From assembly GCA_934167135.1 (NCBI GenBank), contig CAKPKI010000022.1, forward strand, positions 1 through 19,417: 19,417 bases of DNA. Direction: 5' to 3'. The position numbers and the translations under genes are program-made. Of the stretch, positions 5,528 through 14,042 are shown piece by piece. The stretch comes from an uncultured Clostridia bacterium. GTDB lineage: Bacteria > Bacillota > Clostridia > TANB77 > CAG-508. Position 1 is the stretch's first letter; the number at the start of each line of letters is the position of its first letter. The notes beneath the pieces were generated by a model. The model was given only the letters and a program-made list of their open reading frames with translations, was not told the origin of the DNA and did not search any database.

Positions 5528-6397
5528 TTATTCTTCATCATTATTTGTATCTTCAAGTGCTTCAAATACTGTACTAATATCTGTCATTTTTATATTTTCA
5601 TCTGATTTAACATATTGAGAATCTCCTGTATATTCTGCATTGCTAACTATAGTTGAAATATTTTTAATATTTTCTTTGTCAAAATCATTATTTTCATTTA
5701 CAATAGAAAAACCTAAAGAGTACATTGAGTTTAGTTCTGCATATCCTATTATTGCATTTTCTCCTGCAAGGCTAACTTCAAGTAATACATATTCTACTCC
5801 ACCTATTGTTTCTACTTTAATATCTGAAATAGTTCCTCCAGGAACTTTTTCCGTAAAATACTTAGTTAAAGAATTTTTATTTTTTTTCAATTGTTGATAA
5901 GGACCTTTCACTATCATAAGTTGAGCTACCCAAGTGCTTTCTGAATCACCTATATTTATTTGTTTATCAGCATAATTCACATCATAAATCAAATTATCTG
6001 GTATATAAAATTTAAATCCATTAAAATTTATTTTATATGAATTTGCTTTTGTTGCAGATACTGAAGATGTAGATGTAACTTTTCCTTTACCACTTGTTGA
6101 TGTAGAATAATCATCTAATGTATCTCTATTACTTATTTCTCCACCATTTGCATTCATTTTATCTCTTCCCATAATCAATGCACATGCCAATACTATAACA
6201 ATAACTACCACTATCACACACATTTTAACAGTATTATTATTTTTGATTTTTTCATTTGATTGTCCACCATAATTAGCTTGCCCATTATAAATATTTTGAT
6301 TATTTTTTTCCTCATTTGTTTTTCTCACTGAAGTACCACATATTGGACAAAATATATCATTTTCTCCTAATTCATTTCCACATTTTATACATTTCAT
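5528..6397 (-). CDS. Zinc-ribbon, single-pass membrane protein with PsbP/DcrB-like outer domain
   Basis: A 289-aa protein, last of a four-gene operon. It starts MKCIKCGNELGENDIFCPIC, a zinc ribbon with C3, C6, C17 and C20, then a Gln/Asn/Gly-rich linker, one membrane helix at about 57-76, a Ser/Thr-rich stalk (95-118), and a domain of about 130 residues (NFNGFKFYIPDNLIYDVNYA through the NISTIVSNAEY helix). That domain has the strand-rich body and closing helix of PsbP/DcrB-like domains and resembles modules of the neighbouring 6424 protein. The ribbon should be cytoplasmic and the domain outside. It begins 26 bases after the preceding gene with GGGAG as ribosome site. Exact function unknown; cysteine spacing is identical to that of the metallopeptidase gene at the head of the operon. 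Confidence 0.8.
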   Translation of the reverse strand: MKCIKCGNELGENDIFCPICGTSVRKTNEEKNNQNIYNGQANYGGQSNEKIKNNNTVKMCVIVVVIVIVLACALIMGRDKMNANGGEISNRDTLDDYSTSTSGKGKVTSTSSVSATKANSYKINFNGFKFYIPDNLIYDVNYADKQINIGDSESTWVAQLMIVKGPYQQLKKNKNSLTKYFTEKVPGGTISDIKVETIGGVEYVLLEVSLAGENAIIGYAELNSMYSLGFSIVNENNDFDKENIKNISTIVSNAEYTGDSQYVKSDENIKMTDISTVFEALEDTNNDEE

Positions 6398-6423
6398 ATT
6401 TTTTTCTCCCTTCGTTTTTCATT

Positions 6424-8019
6424 TTATATAACATCAATATCAAAATTTGTTAATTGTTCTATTTGTTCATTACTAATTTCATCTTTATTATTTTTTATAA
6501 CTATTACCAGATATCCTTTATTTTGAAGTTCATAAAACAACACCGTTTCATTTGAATAATATTGATATCTATTTCCGTTTTTATCTTTTGCATAACTTTT
6601 TGCAGTATATCCCCTTTTATAAGCTTTAAATGTTTTATTATTTACAATAATATCATCTATTTGCTTAAATTCTTTATAATTTCCATAGTTTTTATATGTC
6701 ATTCCATCTAGTGATTCTAGTTCATTATCTATGCTAGTACTTATGGTTTCATACTTAACCTCAATTTCATATATTTCTTTTTCTTCGTCATAATTAACTG
6801 CATAATTTCTTCTTTTAAAAAGATTTCCCTGTTTATCAATTTCTTGGTAATTGTCTGGTAGTTTTAAAGTAATTTCTTCTATTTTTTCTTTTTTATAGTC
6901 TATAAATCTCTTTAACTTACCAATCAATTTTCCATCATTTTTTTCTACAATTATATTACTTGCAATATTTTCTGACTTTATAATTTTTATCATATTTACA
7001 AGCTTTTTTGTAATTCCAATTCCTTTAGATGATATTTCTACAACAAATATACGGTTATTACTTAATTCATATACTATTGATATATATTCTGTAATTTGTT
7101 CATTGGTCAATTCGTTATTTTTATAAATATATCCTAATGGTTGATCACTAAATTTACTCAGTTGTTCATTTTCTTCACCATAGTCATTATAAATATTAGG
7201 TCTATCATTTTTGTCTAAGTATTCATACAAATTAACTTGTTTTATACTTGTTTCTAACTGGATATTTTTATCTTTAAATTTGTACCTTCCCTCTTCACTA
7301 TCATAAGATTGTAATTCAAAATAGTCTGGTATTGAATATTGAACTAAGTAATTTGCACTAGCTATTTGGTATTCATTTGTTTTTTCTAATACTTCATCTA
7401 AATCAGATTGTTCTGTATATGTTATTTCAGTAGTTTCTAAATTAATATTTGAAACCACATCATATTTTTGCTCGTTTACATTAAAACTGTAGATTATACT
7501 ATTTACACTATCAATTAATATGTCAAAATACTCAAATGTAGCTTCAAATGTAAAAACAACAATTTTATCTTCCTGTTTATAAAAAGATACTTCTGCTTGT
7601 TTTGTTTCACTTTCAAATAATATTTTATATCCTTCCATATTATTTTTAGTAAGTTTAGCACTTTGTTTATATATTAATTTATAGTCCTTATTCTGTTCTT
7701 GAATATTATATAATAAATTATCTAATATTTCATCAACTGTTTTATATTGACTTTCTTCTTCTAGATCCTTTATCTGGATATCTAACATACTATTACTTTT
7801 TTTATGTTGTAATTTAAATTCCCTATCTTCTTCTTTTATTAATTCCCATGAATTATCATATTGCACAGAATAATCATCTTTTGTTACATCTCGTATTTTA
7901 GGTCTACCTGATATTTTATTTATACTAAAAAATATGATAATCCCAAGTATGCTAATAATAATCAAAATTATTAATATAGTTATTAGCACTTTTTTATTTA
8001 TTTCTATAAATATTTTCAT
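6424..8019 (-). CDS. Membrane-anchored protein with three PsbP/DcrB-like modules
   Basis: A 531-aa protein with an N-terminal membrane helix at about 11-33 and no lipobox, so it is held by an uncleaved anchor. The rest is a string of three similar domains: about 48-186 (DYSVQYDNSWELIKEEDREF to SIIYSFNV), about 222-354 (ANYLVQYSIPDYFELQSYDS to MIKIIKSENIA), and about 383-531 (EEITLKLPDNYQEIDKQGNL to QLTNFDIDVI). Each begins with a short strand and a P/D-W or P-D-Y turn, and ends with a strand VFxxxIS/VIVIK and a helix, the layout of PsbP/DcrB-like folds. Its start codon overlaps the stop of the preceding gene (ATGA), so translation is coupled. Function unknown; likely a scaffold or binding protein outside the membrane. 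Confidence 0.8.
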   Translation of the reverse strand: MKIFIEINKKVLITILIILIIISILGIIIFFSINKISGRPKIRDVTKDDYSVQYDNSWELIKEEDREFKLQHKKSNSMLDIQIKDLEEESQYKTVDEILDNLLYNIQEQNKDYKLIYKQSAKLTKNNMEGYKILFESETKQAEVSFYKQEDKIVVFTFEATFEYFDILIDSVNSIIYSFNVNEQKYDVVSNINLETTEITYTEQSDLDEVLEKTNEYQIASANYLVQYSIPDYFELQSYDSEEGRYKFKDKNIQLETSIKQVNLYEYLDKNDRPNIYNDYGEENEQLSKFSDQPLGYIYKNNELTNEQITEYISIVYELSNNRIFVVEISSKGIGITKKLVNMIKIIKSENIASNIIVEKNDGKLIGKLKRFIDYKKEKIEEITLKLPDNYQEIDKQGNLFKRRNYAVNYDEEKEIYEIEVKYETISTSIDNELESLDGMTYKNYGNYKEFKQIDDIIVNNKTFKAYKRGYTAKSYAKDKNGNRYQYYSNETVLFYELQNKGYLVIVIKNNKDEISNEQIEQLTNFDIDVI

Positions 8020-9740
8020 ATTTTCACCATTACTACTATTAAATAATCAAATTCAGCCATAATTATTATTTGATATTTTTTATTTTGATATATGACTTTG
8101 GAATTTGATATATTTTTTTCTTCATATCCTTTGTTTTTTAAATTTTCTCTATATTTATTTGCCATTTGCATTGTATCAATATAATTTGATATATCGTTTT
8201 TATATCTTAAACTAATAATTCCATCTGTATAAGATGCTTTAACTAATGTCATTTCAATATTGTCTTCAATATTTTCTGCTTTTGAATATTCATTCCATTT
8301 TTTCTCAGGAATATTATTGAATAATTTTTCCTCATTATATTTTGTATAATAATTTTCTTTTAAATCCTTAAATGCAAGACATTTTATATCATTGAATTCT
8401 TTTTTACTTAATTTTAAATAATATTCTTTTAAAATTCCAGTCGTTGTTGCAAAGGATATGCTAGAATTAAGTGTTTTCGAATTAATCATTCCTATCAAAT
8501 TTCCCTGAACATCAAATATTGGACTTCCTTGCATTTCTTCTGTTGATGTTAGTGATGTTTGAATATTAGTATCACTGGCCGTTATAATCCCTTTATATGT
8601 CGTTAATCCTACACCACTTCTACTATTTAGTGCTATAATAGCATCTTCTTTTTTTAAACTTATATCATCATTTATTTTTATATAATTAGAACTTTTATCT
8701 TTTATCTTTAATATAGCAACATCACTATTTTTATTTACATTTACAATTCCTTCTAATTCATAAGCATTCCCTAAACTATCATTAATTACTATATCTTGAG
8801 CTTTCATCAATGATTTTTCAAGGAAATTATATGTAGTTGCAATTATTCCTTCTGATATAAAAAAACCATTTGCCGATGTTATTATTCCCGTATTATACAT
8901 TGCATTTAAGTATACAATTTTTGTTTTATTTTGATTATATATGCTATTTAAGGTATTGTCACTAATTGCCTTTGCTTTGCTAAAATCATACATTTCTGTT
9001 AATTTAGAATTATAATCTGTGTTTTTTGACAAAGTTCCCTTTTCTTCATTAACATTTTCCATAAATTCTTCTATATCATTATTGGTTTCACCATATAAAT
9101 ATAACAACTTATACTCATCATTTAATTTTTTAAAACAATAGTACATCGTTAAGTCTGTTTGAATAATATTATATTTCATTGGTTCTTTACTATCTTGTTC
9201 TTTCATTTGAACATCTGGTAATGTTATTGAACTTATTACATTTTTTTCGTCAACTATTGAAATTCTGATTTGTCCATAAGATTTATATTTAATTCCTAAT
9301 TCATTTAAATTTAAAAACATTCCTGGAAGAGATATTCCTGATAGCATATCATCATGATACTCTTCACTATTTACATCTAATCCAACAGCTGTACTATCAT
9401 CTTTTGGAATTTCTGGATTATATCTCAATTTAAAATAATCTTGATGTCTTTTATAAAAGTTTTCACTACTTTCTTTAGTATTATTTGCTTCTCCCAATAA
9501 TAAATATGTTGTTTTTTTAGTTAATTCTGTTATATTTTGTTTTAGTTCAGAATTCTCGTCATCTTCAATTTTTGAAATACTATATTCTGTATTAAAATTC
9601 GTTAATATGTTATTTTTATTATTATTAAAAATAAATGTCTCTTCATTTATACTAATTCCATCGGTTACTGCTAATGAGCTTGTTCCTATTGTTATAAGTA
9701 ATAAGAAAGATACTATTATTTTTATGATTTTTTTCTTCAT
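8016..9740 (-). CDS. Secreted HtrA/trypsin-like protein with lost catalytic residues
   Basis: A 574-aa exported protein. Signal peptide: KKK, hydrophobic core SFLLLITIGTSSLA, cleavage probably near 24. Residues 60-250 form an unrecognised domain, perhaps NTF2-like. Residues 285-440 show the trypsin/HtrA framework: GFFISEGIIATTYNFL where active enzymes have the His motif, NSDVAILKI with the Asp (D340), and EEMQGSPIFDVQGNLIGMIN where active ones have GNSGGP. Aligned this way the catalytic His is N305 and the nucleophile Ser is Q404, so only Asp remains and the domain should be inactive, a binding pseudoprotease. Residues 470-574 resemble the PsbP/DcrB-like modules of the next gene. The start follows AGGGGAT, which includes the stop codon of the preceding gene. 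The alignment is by eye; a true active enzyme is unlikely. Confidence 0.8.
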   Translation of the reverse strand: MKKKIIKIIVSFLLLITIGTSSLAVTDGISINEETFIFNNNKNNILTNFNTEYSISKIEDDENSELKQNITELTKKTTYLLLGEANNTKESSENFYKRHQDYFKLRYNPEIPKDDSTAVGLDVNSEEYHDDMLSGISLPGMFLNLNELGIKYKSYGQIRISIVDEKNVISSITLPDVQMKEQDSKEPMKYNIIQTDLTMYYCFKKLNDEYKLLYLYGETNNDIEEFMENVNEEKGTLSKNTDYNSKLTEMYDFSKAKAISDNTLNSIYNQNKTKIVYLNAMYNTGIITSANGFFISEGIIATTYNFLEKSLMKAQDIVINDSLGNAYELEGIVNVNKNSDVAILKIKDKSSNYIKINDDISLKKEDAIIALNSRSGVGLTTYKGIITASDTNIQTSLTSTEEMQGSPIFDVQGNLIGMINSKTLNSSISFATTTGILKEYYLKLSKKEFNDIKCLAFKDLKENYYTKYNEEKLFNNIPEKKWNEYSKAENIEDNIEMTLVKASYTDGIISLRYKNDISNYIDTMQMANKYRENLKNKGYEEKNISNSKVIYQNKKYQIIIMAEFDYLIVVMVKI

Positions 9741-9749
9741 TTGTATCCC

Positions 9750-10964
9750 CTATTCTTCTATATATTTCTTTAGTACTTCAACTATATATTTACTTACTTT
9801 ATTTGCATTCTCATTATTTAAGTATACATCATGAAATGCTTCTGCAATTGTTTCGTCATATATATATTCGCCTGAATCATTTTTCGCCAATGCGTATCCA
9901 GAAATTTGCCCTCTCCATTCATCAAAGTCTATATCAGCATTGTCTTTTTTATAATTTTCATATGCTTCTTCTAGCATGGTTTTAGAAAATGTCCCATTTC
10001 CAAAATCTTTGAATATATTATAATAATTTTGCACTTGGTTATCATTTACTATTACAATAGATTCTGTATTATAATGATTTAACAATGCTATAAATGACAA
10101 ATAATGTCCAAATTCATGTGCCACAGGTGAATACTTTGTAGCATTTTTAGGAAAATGCCCTGATTTTGAACTTGTATCTATAGCAACACTTATTCTTTCT
10201 GGATTTAAAAAGTATTTAGCATTTAATTCTACTTGTGTTTTTATTACCCAGGGTCTAGTAGTATTTGTATTTGATGTTCCAAACATAAATATTGGTCTAA
10301 ATAAAGCAATTACTCCTGCCTCTGACATATCTAAATTTGTAAGTGTTAGATTTGTTAAATATCCTCTTGCACTTGGATATTCTGTATAAATATTTTTTAT
10401 TACATTTTCTAATTCTTTTGCAAACTCAATATCCATTTCTTTTAAATTGACTGCTGTTATTGAGTATTTTTGTATAATACTGTCTTCAATATTTATTATT
10501 TCTTTTGAATAATCTGATTGTTTTTGATTTACTGAGTCCTGACTAATTAATTTATTGGCATCTTCAACATTTTTTACAGAAATGCCAGAATAAACATTAT
10601 CTGTAATTATTGCCGTCTTATATTTTCCTGTTGTTGTAGTTGTTGAGTTTGTATTTGTTTGTGTTGTTGCTGTTTGTTCATTTCCTTCAATTAATTCATC
10701 ATTAAAATAATAGTTATTTTTATTATCTGTTTTTGATAAATATATGAATATTCCTACAACAATCACAAATATAATAATAATTGTTGTCATTATTATTATT
10801 CTGTTTTCGTGATTTGTTTTTCTACTATTATTAACATTATATTGTATAAAACCGTTCATTTCATCTTTTGTATTATTTTGAGTATTACGAAATATACGAT
10901 TTCCACATTTATTACAATATTTTTGATTTTTACTTATTTCATTTCCACATTTATTGCAATACAT
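9750..10964 (-). CDS. Zinc-ribbon membrane protein with extracellular HExxH metallopeptidase domain
   Basis: First gene of the operon, 404 aa. The frame opens at 10982, but AGGAG lies just ahead of the ATG at 10964 (MYCNKCGNEISKNQKYCNKC), so I start there. Zinc ribbon C3, C6, C17, C20; membrane helix at about 55-75; Thr-rich stalk near 97-113; then a helical domain ending in a zincin. PVAHEFGHYLSF gives H283, E284, H287, and YDETIAEAFHDVYLN about 90 residues later gives E375 as likely third ligand, as in gluzincins of the anthrax lethal factor-like (ATLF, M34-type) group. SGYAL before it is also typical. The peptidase should face outside. Substrate unknown; the neighbouring secreted proteins are natural candidates. 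A near-consensus promoter lies about 50 bases upstream. Confidence 0.85.
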   Translation of the reverse strand: MYCNKCGNEISKNQKYCNKCGNRIFRNTQNNTKDEMNGFIQYNVNNSRKTNHENRIIIMTTIIIIFVIVVGIFIYLSKTDNKNNYYFNDELIEGNEQTATTQTNTNSTTTTTGKYKTAIITDNVYSGISVKNVEDANKLISQDSVNQKQSDYSKEIINIEDSIIQKYSITAVNLKEMDIEFAKELENVIKNIYTEYPSARGYLTNLTLTNLDMSEAGVIALFRPIFMFGTSNTNTTRPWVIKTQVELNAKYFLNPERISVAIDTSSKSGHFPKNATKYSPVAHEFGHYLSFIALLNHYNTESIVIVNDNQVQNYYNIFKDFGNGTFSKTMLEEAYENYKKDNADIDFDEWRGQISGYALAKNDSGEYIYDETIAEAFHDVYLNNENANKVSKYIVEVLKKYIEE

Positions 10965-11009
10965 ATTTTCTCCTAATACCATATTAATTAAATTTAATAT
11001 TTTTTTATT

Positions 11010-11038
11010 ATTATAAACTATGTTGTTTTTTCTGTAAA
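11010..11038 (-). promoter_or_regulatory. Promoter of the four-gene envelope operon
   Basis: On the minus strand TTTACA (11033-11038) and TATAAT (11010-11015) are 17 bases apart, about 46 bases before the start at 10964. The remaining gap up to 11170 is plain AT-rich sequence in which I see nothing else. Confidence 0.7.
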
Positions 11039-11164
11039 TATATTTTTTTAAAATATATAAATTTATTGTTATTTTATATAAAGGTTTTTATAAAACAACA
11101 ATTTATTAACTATTAATTTTCTAAATTACCATACATTTCAATATTTTTACTATATTTAAAATTT

Positions 11165-11190
11165 TCAAAAGGCAGCCATTTAAGCTGCCC
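11165..11190 (-). terminator. Terminator of the metal-export operon
   Basis: GGCAGC (11171-11176) pairs with GCTGCC (11184-11189) around seven bases. On the minus strand the stem is followed by TTTTGAAAATTTT. It lies a few bases after the ATPase stop at 11195. Confidence 0.8.
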
Positions 11191-11194
11191 TCAA

Positions 11195-13261
11195 TTATTT
11201 CAAAATTCTTAATGTATTAAATATTGTCAAAATTGTAACACCAACATCGGCAAAAACTGCTTGCCACATACCACTAAGTCCAATTGTGCTAAGGAATAAA
11301 ATTAAAACTTTTATTGTAATTGCAAATACTAAATTTTGTCTTATAATTCCACAAGTCTTTTTAGAAATTTTTATAGCATCTAAAATTTTTGAAACATTGT
11401 CTGTCATTATAACTACATCAGATGCTTCTATTGCAGATTCTGAACCAACTCCACCCATTGAAATTCCTACATCTGCTCTTGCTAAAACTGGTGAGTCATT
11501 TATTCCATCTCCAACAAATGCAACTTTTGATTTTTCGTCTTTTTTATTTATAATTTCCTCAAATGCATTATATTTATCTTGTGGTAACATTTCAGATTTT
11601 ATATTTTGTATTCCAATTTCTTTTCCTGTTTTTTCTGCAATTTGCTTGTTATCTCCTGTAAACATATTTGTCTTAATCCCTAATGCTTTCAGTTCTTTTA
11701 TTGTTTCAACTACTCCATCTTTTACTGTATCTCCTAAGTAGATTATTCCAGCTAATTTATCATTTATTTTTACATATATTTTTGTTGCTCCTTCTTCGTT
11801 TGTATCATTTGATTCAACTAGAACTGAATTTCCTACTAATACTATTTCTCCATTATATTGATAACTTAAGCCTTTTCCCGCAATTTCTTTGAAGTCTTGA
11901 ACTTCTGCTACTTCTTCTTTATTAGCTTTCATAATTGATTTTGCAATTGGATGGTTTGAATATTTTTCTCCCATTGCTGCATATTTTAATACTTCTTGTT
12001 CACTGTAATTTTCAAATGTATCGATTTTTGTTATCTCAAATTCACCTTTTGTAAGAGTTCCTGTTTTGTCAAAAACAATTTCTTTTATGTCTTTTATTGC
12101 ATCTATGTAGTCACTTCCTTTAATAAGAATTCCTTCTTTTGATGATTTTCCTATTCCTGAAAAATAACTAAGTGGTACTGATATTGCAATTGAACATGGG
12201 CATGAAATTACTAAAAATATTAATGCTCTGTATATACTTCCGTTGTTTCCTGTGTATGGAATATCTGTAAATAATGGTAAGAATATTGCTACAACTGCTG
12301 CTAAGCCTATTACTATTGGTGTGTAAATTGATGATGCTTTATTTACAAATGTTTCCGTTTTTGCTTTTTTATCTGTTGCATTTTCTACTAAATCTAAAAT
12401 TCTACTTACTGTAGAGTTTTTATATTCTTCTGTAACTTTTACTTCTATCATTCCATCTACTACAATACTTCCTGATAATACATTTTCACTTTCAGAGACT
12501 TGTGTTAATTTACTTTCTCCTGTTAAAGAAGCTGTATTCAAGTCTGCTGTTCCTTTTGTTACAATTCCGTCTAGTGGAACTTTCTCTCCTTCTTTTACTA
12601 AAATAGTATCACCTATTTTTACTTCTTCTGGTGAAACTTTTTTGATATCATTTTCTGTTTTTAAATTTGCATATTCTGGTTTTATATCCATCAAATCTTT
12701 GATAGATTTCCTACTTTTACTAATTGATTTTTCTTCAAGTATTTTTCCTATTTCATATAAAATTATTACCATTAATCCTTCCATATGTTCTCCAACTAAG
12801 TAAGCACCAACACATGAAACTGTGATTAAAAAGTTTTCGTTTATTTTTTTACTTGCAAATAACATTTTAAATGCATTTTTTGCAGTTCTAAATAATAAGA
12901 TTGCATATCCTAAAATTATAAATATTGTACTAATTGTATCAGGTAATTTTGCATATAAACCAATTCCTGCTATTATAATTCCTATTAATAATCTTGCTAT
13001 TTGAGCTCCCATTTTAGATTCTTTTTTATTTTCTATCTCTTTCATTTTTTCTGCTGAAATCATTTCAACATCTGGTTCTTGCTCTTTTACTGCTTTCCTA
13101 ACCTCTTCTACACTTACTGTGTCTGTTTCATATGTTAATTTTAGTTTTGCAAAGTTAACATTTACATTGTGTAATCTGGGATTTTTTGCTAATTTTTCCT
13201 GTATTTCGTTTGCACATGCTGCACAGTCTAAATCTTTTAATATAAATTCATATCTCTTCAT
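11195..13261 (-). CDS. cadA: Zn/Cd/Pb-type P1B ATPase (CadA/ZntA family)
   Basis: A 688-aa heavy-metal exporter that uses ATP to pump divalent metal out of the cell. The frame also opens at a GTG at 13282, but the ATG at 13261 follows GGAAGG at proper distance. Order: an N-terminal HMA domain (DCAAC, C13/C16), membrane helices from about 90, actuator TGES (247-250), the metal-binding SCPCSIA motif (CPC 354-356), phosphorylation site DKTGTLT (D398), the HP pair (437-438), the TGDN and GDGINDSP hinge (584-589), and the last two helices carrying K651 and D672. The Lys-x20-Asp spacing equals that of E. coli ZntA K693/D714, which defines the Zn/Cd/Pb class. It lies 47 bases behind its ArsR-type regulator in one operon. 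Confidence 0.95.
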   Translation of the reverse strand: MKRYEFILKDLDCAACANEIQEKLAKNPRLHNVNVNFAKLKLTYETDTVSVEEVRKAVKEQEPDVEMISAEKMKEIENKKESKMGAQIARLLIGIIIAGIGLYAKLPDTISTIFIILGYAILLFRTAKNAFKMLFASKKINENFLITVSCVGAYLVGEHMEGLMVIILYEIGKILEEKSISKSRKSIKDLMDIKPEYANLKTENDIKKVSPEEVKIGDTILVKEGEKVPLDGIVTKGTADLNTASLTGESKLTQVSESENVLSGSIVVDGMIEVKVTEEYKNSTVSRILDLVENATDKKAKTETFVNKASSIYTPIVIGLAAVVAIFLPLFTDIPYTGNNGSIYRALIFLVISCPCSIAISVPLSYFSGIGKSSKEGILIKGSDYIDAIKDIKEIVFDKTGTLTKGEFEITKIDTFENYSEQEVLKYAAMGEKYSNHPIAKSIMKANKEEVAEVQDFKEIAGKGLSYQYNGEIVLVGNSVLVESNDTNEEGATKIYVKINDKLAGIIYLGDTVKDGVVETIKELKALGIKTNMFTGDNKQIAEKTGKEIGIQNIKSEMLPQDKYNAFEEIINKKDEKSKVAFVGDGINDSPVLARADVGISMGGVGSESAIEASDVVIMTDNVSKILDAIKISKKTCGIIRQNLVFAITIKVLILFLSTIGLSGMWQAVFADVGVTILTIFNTLRILK

Positions 13262-13308
13262 ATTTTTCCTTCCTTTCTGCACATTTTAGAATGCTTTTTT
13301 CTGTGCAT

Positions 13309-13659
13309 TTATTTTCTTTCGTATTCTTCTTCTATATGTCTTTTGGCCATTTCATACATTTCTGAAACATGCTCATCATCTAGTGAATAATATACAATTT
13401 TTCCTTCTTTTCTGAATTTTACTAATTTTGCCTGCTTTAATACTCTTAATTGATGTGATATTGCTGATTGTGTTGAATTTGTGATTTCTGCTATATCTCC
13501 TACACATAATTCCGCTTCTAATAATGCACTTATTATTTTCATTCTTGTTGTATCTCCAAATACCTTAAATACTTCTGCTATATCAAATAATAAGTCATCA
13601 CTTGGCATTATCTTTTTTATTTTTTTTACTTTTTCTATATCTACTATTCCGTCTTCCAT
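13309..13659 (-). CDS. ArsR/SmtB-family metal-responsive repressor
   Basis: A 116-aa winged-helix repressor. The DNA-binding part is at about 51-80 (LCVGDIAEITNSTQSAISHQ then LRVLKQAKLV), followed by the wing KFRKEGKIVYYSL. The C-terminal alpha-5 helix has D95-x-H97, H108 and E111. These spacings (2, 11, 3) equal those of the SmtB zinc site D104/H106/H117/E120, so zinc or a similar divalent ion is the expected inducer. The alpha-3 CxC site of CadC is not complete (ELCVGD has one Cys), which argues against a CadC-type Cd/Pb sensor. It is preceded by AAGGAGG and an operator-like dyad, and followed by the ATPase gene. In the usual scheme metal binding releases it from DNA and switches on the pump. 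Confidence 0.92.
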   Translation of the reverse strand: MEDGIVDIEKVKKIKKIMPSDDLLFDIAEVFKVFGDTTRMKIISALLEAELCVGDIAEITNSTQSAISHQLRVLKQAKLVKFRKEGKIVYYSLDDEHVSEMYEMAKRHIEEEYERK

Positions 13660-13689
13660 GCTTCCTCCTTTTTGTTCTTTTGTTTTTCA

Positions 13690-13708
13690 CATGAATAATT
13701 GTTCATAT
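13690..13708. promoter_or_regulatory. Operator for the SmtB-like repressor
   Basis: On the minus strand the sequence reads CATATGAACAATTATTCATG. It contains TGAA-N6-TTCA, the core of SmtB/CzrA-type operators. It lies directly downstream of the -10 box, where a bound dimer would block transcription of the repressor and pump. Confidence 0.7.
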
Positions 13709-13720
13709 GTTTATATTTTC

Positions 13721-13749
13721 ATATTATCATTATTATATGTCTTTGTCAA
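13721..13749 (-). promoter_or_regulatory. Promoter of the metal-export operon
   Basis: On the minus strand TTGACA (13744-13749) and TAATAT (13721-13726) are 17 bases apart. The predicted start near 13714 abuts the operator at 13690-13708. Confidence 0.75.
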
Positions 13750-13823
13750 TAGGTATGTTAAAGATTTTTATAAAACCAGTTACTACTATGAACACTAAAA
13801 TTTGTAAAATATTGTGAATTTCA

Positions 13824-13852
13824 TTGTTTTTAGTGAAAAATTTAGTTATAAT
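13824..13852 (+). promoter_or_regulatory. Promoter for the 43-aa gene
   Basis: TTGTTT (13824-13829) and TATAAT (13847-13852) are 17 bases apart. The leader includes the small palindrome CCTTTACTTAAAGG (13861-13874); its CCTTT could also pair with the AAAGG of the ribosome binding site, which would allow control of translation. Confidence 0.65.
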
Positions 13853-13901
13853 AGAACCATCCTTTACTTAAAGGAAATCTTTAGGAAAGGAGGATTTACC
13901 C

Positions 13902-14033
13902 ATGACAAATGCTGACTTAGTGTGGCATCTAATAGAACAATTACAACAAAAAGAAAAAGAATTAAATCAAGCTCTTGATATAATTCAAAAATACAATTTA
14001 TTAGATTGCCTAAGACAAGATGAGGCAAATTAG
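13902..14033 (+). CDS. 43-aa small protein with its own promoter and terminator, unknown function
   Basis: The ORF begins MTNADLVWHLIEQLQQKEKE and ends in YNLLDCLRQDEAN. It has a very strong ribosome site (AAAGGAGG, 13885-13892), a 17-spaced promoter 50 bases before the start, and an intrinsic terminator ten bases after the stop, so it is a complete monocistronic gene. The sequence predicts one long amphipathic, probably coiled-coil, helix with Leu/Ile every three to four residues and a single Cys. It lacks the SQELD motif of Spo0E phosphatases and any membrane segment. Function unknown; a small protein partner or regulator is likely. Confidence 0.75.
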   Translation: MTNADLVWHLIEQLQQKEKELNQALDIIQKYNLLDCLRQDEAN

Positions 14034-14042
14034 CCTATTTAA

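Noticed and set aside
13309..13659. CadC-type cadmium/lead sensor
   Set aside because: Only one Cys in the ELCVGD motif and no N-terminal Cys; the alpha-5 ligands match SmtB spacing instead.
13902..14033. Spo0E-like phosphatase
   Set aside because: Size and helical nature fit, but the SQELD signature is absent.
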